The notes below the pieces were generated by a model. The model was not told the DNA's origin. It saw nothing but the letters and a program-made list of their open reading frames with translations, and did no database searches. 64,000 nucleotides of DNA from positions 1 through 64,000 of the forward strand of contig BROG01000650.1 of NCBI GenBank assembly GCA_030159075.1. The letters run 5' to 3'. Positions 43,220-64,000 of this stretch are shown piece by piece (position 1 is the stretch's first letter; each line of letters starts with the position of its first letter). Made by a program: the position numbers and the translations under genes. The stretch is from Atrina japonica. Lineage: Eukaryota; Mollusca; Bivalvia; Pterioida; Pinnidae.

Positions 43220-45086
43220 ACTCTTGATCTTCTGTAAATCAAGGTGGAAATATGTTGAGTATTTTTAAATTAAAAGGGGATGTCGTCAAAGCGATCCTAT
43301 TGCTCCTTATATCTTTATCTTATGTGCGGAAATTCTATCTATTAAAATTAGAAATAATCCAAAAATTAAAGGTATACATGTTAATAATCTCCAATTCTAC
43401 TCTCTCAATATGCAGATGACACAACTCTTATTTTAGATGGAACAAAAAAATTCTTTAACAGAGGCAATTCATGAACTGGAAAACTTTGCACAAATATCAG
43501 GTCTGAAAATTACTTTAAAAAAACACATGCTGTTTGGTTTGGAAACAAAAAAATATAGTGATGAAGTTATCTCCCCTGAACTAAGTTTACAATGGGGAAA
43601 AGAATATTTTACTCCCTTAGGCAGTGACTTTAATGTAGACCTTCACAGGATTCCAAAAATAAACTATGATAATAAATTAGTTAAACTGAAATCGATTATG
43701 AAATCTTGGAATAGAAAGAAGATTAACTCCAATAGGAAAAGTTCAAATTATAAAATCTTTATCAATTTCTCAACTTAACCATCTATTTATATCTCTTCCA
43801 AATCAGAATAAAAATTTTATAAAAAAACAAAACAAAACTTAACACTGTAAATATAAAGATAATAATAAAAAACAAACAGGGTGGTAAAATGTTTTACAAT
43901 TTACTAATCAGCAACAATTCCATTTCTTCTGGAAGGAGAAAATGGGAAAATATTTTTGATTTAAATAAATTTACATGGAATGGTAAATATAATATTCCTT
44001 ATTAAGTAAAAACACAATCTACTTTACAGTGGCTTCAGTACAGAGTAAATATGTATATTTTAATTCCTACTGATATAGAGCTGGTATTGTAAATGATCCT
44101 TACTGTAATAGGTGTAAAGAAGAAATTGAAACAATTGAACATTCCCTCTGGCAGTGTGAGTTTGTTAAAAGTTTTCTGAATGATTTTTTTGGCTTATTAG
44201 ATTCTCTTCATATTCCATTTAACTTAAACAAATAAACTTTTATATTTGGTCCACTCAATAACTTGAATGGGATATACAACACTGTTGATAATAAAATTTT
44301 GTTAATTATAAAACATAACATTTATAAAACAAGATGTTTACAACAACCTTTGTCATCAAGATGTTTGAGACTTTTAATAAAGGACCACTATAATGTTCTA
44401 AAATATATTGTAAATAGTAAAGAGGACACATACTAACAAGTGTAATAATAGTTTAATAGTGAATGGTTCCAATGGCAAAGGTTACTTGAAATCCTTGTTT
44501 TATAATTTTTGACTGTCTATTTTTAAAGGCAAATATGTGGACATTTTAATAAATTCAAATGTGTGTGTGGGGGGGGGGGGGGGTGCTTTTTGCAGTGTTT
44601 ATTAAATCTAAAATTATGTCCTTTAACAATTCAGACATTTCCTATATAGGTAATAGAAATACTAGTTAGTCCCCTCACTCCTGCTTTATCGTGTTTAAAA
44701 ATATCTCAAACTTCTTTAAAATCAGAAAGTACTTTAGACACCTTTCTCTCTATCCTCTTTTTCTCTATTTTTCCTCTACTTTTAATAAAACTCAGTGCAA
44801 ATGAATATAAAGAAATTGATTTATATGTTCATGTATTTAAGATATAGAGAATGAAATATGTATGAAAATGATACAAATGGGGTCAATGTACTTGTATATG
44901 AGAGAATGTATGTAAAACGTAAAATCAATATGTCAAACTATTAATTTTGATGTCATTTGTACTGTATATACTGTCAAAAATGAAATAAATATAAAAAATT
45001 ATTATTATTATTATTATTATTTTTTTTTTTTATTATTATAATTATTATTATAATTAATATTATAATTAATATTATTATCATTATTA

Positions 45087-45127
<41 letters not shown>

Positions 45128-45142
45128 ATTATTATCATTATT

Positions 45143-45214
<72 letters not shown>
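43220..45214 (+). mobile_element. 5'-truncated LINE (L1/Tx1-like) with (ATT)n tail
   Basis: Reverse transcriptase blocks: GCRQSDPIAPYIFILCAEIL at 43278, then the catalytic YADD at 43409-43420, then SGLKITLKKH. The ORF2 C-terminal region follows, with RCKEEIETIEHSLWQCEF and an NIYKTRC motif. The frame is broken several times (first at the A-run near 43440). It ends with MKINKI-type A/T text at 44990 and a long ATT run. The left end abuts the duplicated antistasin block. Confidence 0.85.
44996..45214. repeat. (ATT)n microsatellite at the LINE 3' end
   Basis: Trinucleotide run of about 220 bp with AATATT and T10 interruptions. It probably grew from the LINE tail. Confidence 0.92.
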
Positions 45215-45661
45215 TTAGGTCTCAGATGATCATAAGATAAGAAGCAGACGGTAGATAAAGTTGCACACAACAGATTTGTCATATATCATCAAATGTACAA
45301 TTCGCGTTTGTTGGTGACTTTGTACATCAAAATATATCTATATGAAATCTTTAATTGCTTTGTTGTTCCATAATTATATTCATAGTTATTAATTTCGATC
45401 ACTCATTTGTTGATCATATATTTTGATTTCTTGATCTTTTTCTTTCATTCACTTCCTGTTTCCCTTAGATACGGGGATCTTGTTAAACAATATGAAGCCC
45501 CCCTCTAAAAATGTTAGCGAGTATTCTGAAGTACGACCATATATAATGACCTATTTCGCCAATCAGATTTCTAAAACTAACTGACGACCTTTTCACCGAA
45601 CTCGAGAGGTTTCCATGGACGGGTGTAGCATGCTAACAGGAGACGTTAAATCCTTCCGAAC

Positions 45662-45816
45662 ACCAGGGACTGGCACCATAAAACTTGAGAATGACTTAAG
45701 TCAAAACATTTAACTCAACTTTGGCTAATCCTGAAATCTGATTGGCTGAGGAGGTAAAGTTGAGAATATTCTCAGACTTGAGTAAATTCTCGACTTTCAT
45801 TGTGCCAGGCCCTGGT
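45662..45816. mobile_element. Fold-back MITE, ACCAGGG ends
   Basis: Left arm ACCAGGGACTGGCACCATAA + AACTTGAGAATGACTTAAGTC; right arm ends CATTGTGCCAGGCCCTGGT. The arms are inverted over about 42 bp with few mismatches. No coding content. Confidence 0.8.
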
Positions 45817-46190
45817 CCAATCCCGTTTGGGATTTGTAATTGTACTTTATGTTGAGATCGTTATTGTATTCAAGTTCTCGTATTTTAAAAAGACTTGGAA
45901 TTTCGAATATCCATTGGTACTTACAAAACTTCTCTCGATATTTGTTTTATTTTACGGATGCCTTTTGTTAATGTCTTTGCAATTCATTACTATTTATTTC
46001 CCAGCTCGCGTCATGCCTAGAATTTTTTATTAGAAATAAAGAGTAAGCGATTGTACCCTACTTTTCACTTTTCTTCATTTGTCTCGTAACAATGACTGAA
46101 TATCGACAAAGGTATTGGATACTAAATATAAAGTCAACGACAATGGATATCTCCGTAAATATAGAATGATGACCATTACTATATACGAAA

Positions 46191-46206
46191 TGATGATGAT
46201 TATAAA

Positions 46207-46239
<33 letters not shown>

Positions 46240-46331
46240 ATATAACGATGATAAATCTGATGACGACGATGATGATGATAAATGTGATGATGATGATAAA
46301 TCTGACGATGATGATGGTGATGGTGATAAAA

Positions 46332-46369
<38 letters not shown>

Positions 46370-46380
46370 GATGATGATAT
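46191..46380. repeat. (GAT)n microsatellite
   Basis: GATGAT runs with AAATCTGAC and TATAAC interruptions; a weaker continuation runs to about 46460. Frames across it are poly-Asp, poly-Met or poly-His and are not genes. Confidence 0.93.
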
Positions 46381-46887
46381 ATAACAAATATAAATCTGAT
46401 AATCATGATGGTGATAATGATGATAATAATAAGATGCTGATGATGGTGATGATGATATATCAAATATAATATACTATATATAGTATCTGGGTCCAGTGCA
46501 ACAGATGATGTATCGATTACATTAAAACTACTTGACAATTATTTCCAGTCGATATCAATACTTTTATTAATATTTCAGAATCAATATTTGTATATTTTGT
46601 AATATAATTATAACTTTACTTTCATTTTTAAATATGTTTTGAAAAACCATCATATGGAAGTTTTTGTAATATGAACAAAAGTTAAAATCAATAAGTTGAT
46701 GGGAGTAAGTGTTTATAAATGTTTATGATCTAAATAAATGTTAGCGAGAATCTGGACAAAAAGTTTGTTTCCTCTCACACATTATCATTATCTTAGTCAT
46801 CAGCCCCTGCAAAACAATGGACTCTTCTGTAAATCAATGACTTAGACCAGTCCAAATGTGTCTTTAGGTGTGAATGAGTTAAGAAAA

Positions 46888-48020
46888 TAGCAATATGAGA
46901 ACAACTAATATGAACACTGAGTTGTATCAGTATCAATATCAACTTACACACAGTAAGAATACAGTTTGTTACTGGAGGAGCCCCGAGCTGTATGTGAATC
47001 TGTGGCTATTGCTAATGATATCACATCAATATCCTCACACACAGTTAGAATACAGCAGTATGTTACTATGGGAACCCAGAGCTGTATGTGAATCCGTAAC
47101 TATTGCTAGTGACATCACATCAACATCCTCACACACAGTTAGAATACAACAGCATGTTTCTATGGGAACCCCGAGCTGTATGTGAATCTGTGACTATTGC
47201 TAGTGACATCACATCAATATCCTCACACGCAGTAAGAAGAAAGCAGTATGTTACTGTAAGAACACCTAATATGAATACTAGGCTGTATGTGAATCTGTGA
47301 CTATTGCTAATGACATCACATCAACATCCTCACACACAGTAAGAATACAACAGTATGTTACTGGGGAAACCCCGAGCTGTAGGTGAATCTGTGACTATTG
47401 CTAATGGCATCACATCAACATCCTCACACACAGTAAGAATACAACAGTATGTTTCTATGGGAACCCCGAGCTGTATGTGAATCTGTGACTATTGCTAGTG
47501 GCATCACATCAACATCCTCACACACAGTAAGAATACAACAGTATGTTACTGGGGAAACCCCGAGCTGTAGGTGAATCTGTGACTATTGCTAATGGCATCA
47601 CATCAACATCCTCACACACAGTAAGAATACAACAGTATGTTTCTATGGGAACCCCGAGCTGTATGTGAATCTGTGACTATTGCTCGTGACATCACATCAA
47701 TATACTCACACAATAAGAATACAGCAGTATGTTACTGTGGGAACACCTAATATTTACACTGGCCTGTATGTGAATCTGTGGCTATTGCTAGTAACATCAC
47801 ATCAATATCCTCACACACAGTAAGGATATGTTACTATGAGAACACATAACAGAAAACTGAACTGTATCTTAATCTGCGGCTATTTCTGGTGACATCACAT
47901 CAATATTCTCACACAAAGTAAGAATACAGCAATATGTTACTGTAAGAACACTTAATATAAACACTGGACTGTATGTGAATTTGTGACTATTGCTAAGTGA
48001 CATCACATCAATATCAACAG
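46888..48020 (+). repeat. 94-bp satellite, about 12 units, upstream of the GTPase gene
   Basis: Unit GAATACAGCAGTATGTTACT + ATGGGAACCCCGAGCTGTAT + GTGAATCTGTGACTATTGCT + AGTGACATCACATCAACATC + CTCACACACAGTAA. Some units have AACACCTAATATGAACACTG in place of AACCCCGAG. The array stops about 130 bp before the GTPase start codon. Confidence 0.93.
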
Positions 48021-48149
48021 GATTTCAGTTTCCTTCCTTTCATACATGTCTTGCTCATTGTTACTATACATACATGACAGCATACGAACATACGGCAAAT
48101 TATGTCGTTTCAAATGGATGTATTTACAGTGAAAGCCATACCGTAAATT

Positions 48150-61644
<13,495 letters not shown>

Positions 61645-62920
61645 GTGTTTTATTTGATTCGTACAAAAGTGGATGTACATATGCAGGTGCCAGTTTATAT
61701 TTCCCTAGACAAATGGACCTTGAATAAAATAAAACAGAAGGTAAATCTCGCAAAACGTCTCAAAGTAATCACCAGGCGAAGTAAAACACATGAGGATATC
61801 TTATATACTAAAATCATTCTTTTTCGTGGATTTAAAATTTCGAATTCATTTACACTAATTTTCGTTGATGTCGAGATATCTTATTGTCCTTCATTCAGGT
61901 AAACGTTTTTACCATGGATTAATTTTAGTTGGTCATGGTTACCCACGAAAACAAGGAAATTCTCAAAATCCTCAGCGAAAATGTATGATTTACTTTATAA
62001 CACTGAGAAAATATATCGATCACTTTCATCCACATTAATTCTGACAATGAAATTTCATATTTCGAGAATTGATGACACTCCTTCAGAGATCTACAATATG
62101 GCAAAATTCAGAGTTTGTACCGGGACCCGGATGTTCATGGGCGAGCCTTTGTCTGAATATTCACTAGTGTGTACTTACTGTTATTTCCCAAAATAACTTT
62201 TCCCAGTATTATTCATTGTTCGGGCAGCCAGAGTTGTTTACATGTCTGTTTGGTTTTTACATTCTTTGTTTTTTCCCTACCTCTGTACATTTGTATAGTT
62301 GTATATTAATTTATTGTTTCAAGAGACCTATAATACTGCATTAAATATTTTCGTACCGATCTAAATTTGAACTAAGTGATTGTGAAATTATTTTCTTAAT
62401 TACTGTCACATACAATTACTATATAGTTTCTTACTGCTTGCATTTAAAATTCGTGTGAATTGAACTCATCAACCCCTGTTGTCACATTTAGACTCATCCA
62501 GATCAATAAATAGAATGGTCCACTATCATAATTCAGGAGTGAACAAGTAAGTATTGATTCAGTAAGATCATTGTAAAATTTGTATTATAAATCATACACT
62601 TCTAAATCGTTACAATGGCCCTTATCATTCCGAAGTTGAAATGGGCGAGTCCAAATGTGACTACAGGGGTCGAAGAGGCAAGCACAATAGTAATACCATT
62701 TAGTAATTATGATTCTTCCTTCAGTCCTGGATCTCGCTTGATGTATGTAGCACATATATAGACACATGTATCTATATTTCAACTTTCAATGCCCATAAAT
62801 ACCGGAGCAACAAAAGGTCACATTTAAAAGTATTGTGCGGAAAGACGCCAAGTGGGATATCCGGGAAAAATTATTTTCACAAAAGTTTTAAGAACAAATA
62901 ATAGCGTTATGCACTTTTGT
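61645..62920 (+). other. 3' UTR and flank of the Rho-like GTPase gene
   Basis: Two plus-strand open frames (61645-61902, 61981-62196) follow the stop but have no recognisable domain. An AATAAA near 62503 is a possible poly(A) signal. Confidence 0.45.
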
Positions 62921-62921
62921 A

Positions 62922-63118
62922 TAGACCCTTTAGCAGTAAATGCGGTCCTGTGACTTTACTAGTCTTCCGGTTGGCAAAATGATACAGATACCCGCTAAAA
63001 CATAGACGTCGTTATAGTAACTGATTGTTTCTTGATGTCATTTTCCGGGAATCTGTATCATTTTGCCAACCGGAAGACTGGCAAAGTCATAGGACCGCAG
63101 TTACTGCTAAAGGGTCTA
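62922..63118. mobile_element. Fold-back element, family TAGACCC, long copy
   Basis: Left arm TAGACCCTTTAGCAGTAAAT, GCGGTCCTGTGACTTTAC, TCTTCCGGTTGGCAAAATGA; right arm is the inverse, ending TTACTGCTAAAGGGTCTA. About 197 bp with arms of about 80 bp. TA-rich sequence follows. Confidence 0.87.
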
Positions 63119-63122
63119 TTGC

Positions 63123-63125
<3 letters not shown>

Positions 63126-63217
<92 letters not shown>
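63126..63217. repeat. (TA)n microsatellite
   Basis: TA run with one phase break, just after a fold-back element. Confidence 0.95.
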
Positions 63218-63219
<2 letters not shown>

Positions 63220-63800
63220 CTTTCTAATATTTCTTATTTTATCAAATAAAATATACAACATGACTACTGAAGTAGTGTTGTGTATTTTATTTGATAAAAT
63301 AGCATATATCAGAAAGTACATTAAAGCAATATCAGCTATCGTTGACGGCAATTAGCTGGGTTGTTAAATCAGCGACGTATATAACACACGTTCCTGGTTA
63401 AATAAACCTTTAACCGTTTTGACACAGTAATAATCTCTGATAACTAAATCTACTATACTTATGGTGTTTTAAACTCACATATTTTTTTCAGGCGAGACAT
63501 TAATTCTGTAGTGCAATCTATCTGACGTAATCATAGTATACAAGTGACCGCTAGGAAAAAAAATCGGAGACCTTTACCATGCATGTGTTGAAGCTGAAAC
63601 AATATAAGAAAAAATGCAATTCGAAGCTGTAATACTTATTCACATAAGATTATTACATTTTTGCATGAATTTGGAAATATATACAAGTACTTACGTCCGA
63701 TTCCGTCTTCGGTACTAGGTTGTATAAAGAAAATTACACTTTGTTTTTATTCTGACACTCGATAATCGTAGAAAATACCGAAAGTTAATTAGGCCTAGCG
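63218..63800. other. Terminal intergenic stretch
   Basis: Contains a 20-bp palindromic pair TATTTTATCAAATAAAATA and TATTTTATTTGATAAAATA (63235-63300). No coding signal. Confidence 0.5.
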
Positions 63801-63979
63801 ATTTCTAGTGTGATGTTGTAAATTTTGAATTTACACCCACCCACATCTTCCCAAGTAAAGGTTTCCCGATCCACACCGTTACTCACACTGTTTGAGGAAC
63901 GATGTGGATCTGAAAACCTTGACTTGGAAAGATGACGCACCCAGTAAATTCAGAATTTGCAAATACGTCACCAGAGTGA
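63801..63979. mobile_element. Fold-back MITE at the window end
   Basis: Left arm GTAAATTTTGAATTTACACC, CATCTTCCCAAGTAAAGGTT, GATCCACACCGTT; right arm is the inverse (AACGATGTGGATCTGAAAAC, CTTGACTTGGAAAGATGACG, GTAAATTCAGAATTTGC). Arms of about 75-80 bp with mismatches. Confidence 0.8.
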
Positions 63980-64000
63980 TGGTGTACGCGTTATGCTTGT

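Noticed and set aside
46058..46538. Poly-Asp, poly-His and poly-Ile open frames
   Set aside because: Direct translation of a (GAT)n microsatellite in all frames.
61645..62196. Separate genes downstream of the GTPase stop
   Set aside because: Two unremarkable frames within the likely 3' UTR; no domain, codon pattern or splice sites.

Overview
This is an AT-rich animal nuclear window with split genes, long introns, GT-AG splice sites, tRNA-derived SINEs, LINE and Tc1/mariner debris, many fold-back (MITE-like) elements and a very heavy load of tandem repeats. The SINE bodies (tRNA head, conserved centre, short A-rich or (AAAC)n-like tail) and the compact cysteine-rich secreted genes suggest a mollusc, most likely a bivalve. 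That assignment is inference from repeat style and gene content, not from a marker gene.

Region 1 (about 1-32,500, + strand) is one gene: a metallophosphoesterase of the animal purple acid phosphatase family (ACP7-like). I could join twelve coding exons from 570 to 27399 with intact phases. They give 440 residues with a signal peptide and all seven metal-ligand residues. Its introns hold most of the tandem arrays (33, 34, 67, 30 and 70 bp units), and a 53-bp array starts in the 3' UTR about seven bases after the stop. Two more arrays (38 and 26 bp) and two TA-flanked inverted-repeat elements lie downstream.

Region 2 (about 34,400-45,200, + strand) holds two paralogous copies of a small secreted cysteine-rich gene with an antistasin-like C-terminal module. 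They lie in a duplicated block (about 35,029-37,485 and 40,994-43,215). The left edge of the homology falls inside a Tc1-like transposon; the right edge of copy B abuts a 5'-truncated LINE. Copy B lost its last exon but has an in-frame stop immediately past the old donor site. Both copies carry a 54-bp inverted repeat in intron 1.

Region 3 (about 45,200-48,020) is intergenic: a fold-back element, a (GAT)n tract and a 94-bp satellite of about twelve units.

Region 4 (48,150-61,644, + strand) is a four-exon Rho-family small GTPase of 204 residues with a polybasic, geranylgeranyl-type CAAX tail. The residues equivalent to Gly12, Ala59 and Gln61 of Rho/Ras proteins are Thr, Thr and Lys, which predicts a GTPase-deficient, Rnd/RhoH-like protein. 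Its introns hold microsatellites, SINEs, a decayed LINE ORF1-like stretch and a deleted Tc1 copy.

The three gene units share no obvious pathway. I found no CRISPR, operon, rRNA or free-standing tRNA gene. The most interesting material is the atypical GTPase, the duplicated antistasin-like genes with their intronic hairpin, and the large number of unrelated tandem arrays and fold-back families packed around the phosphatase gene.
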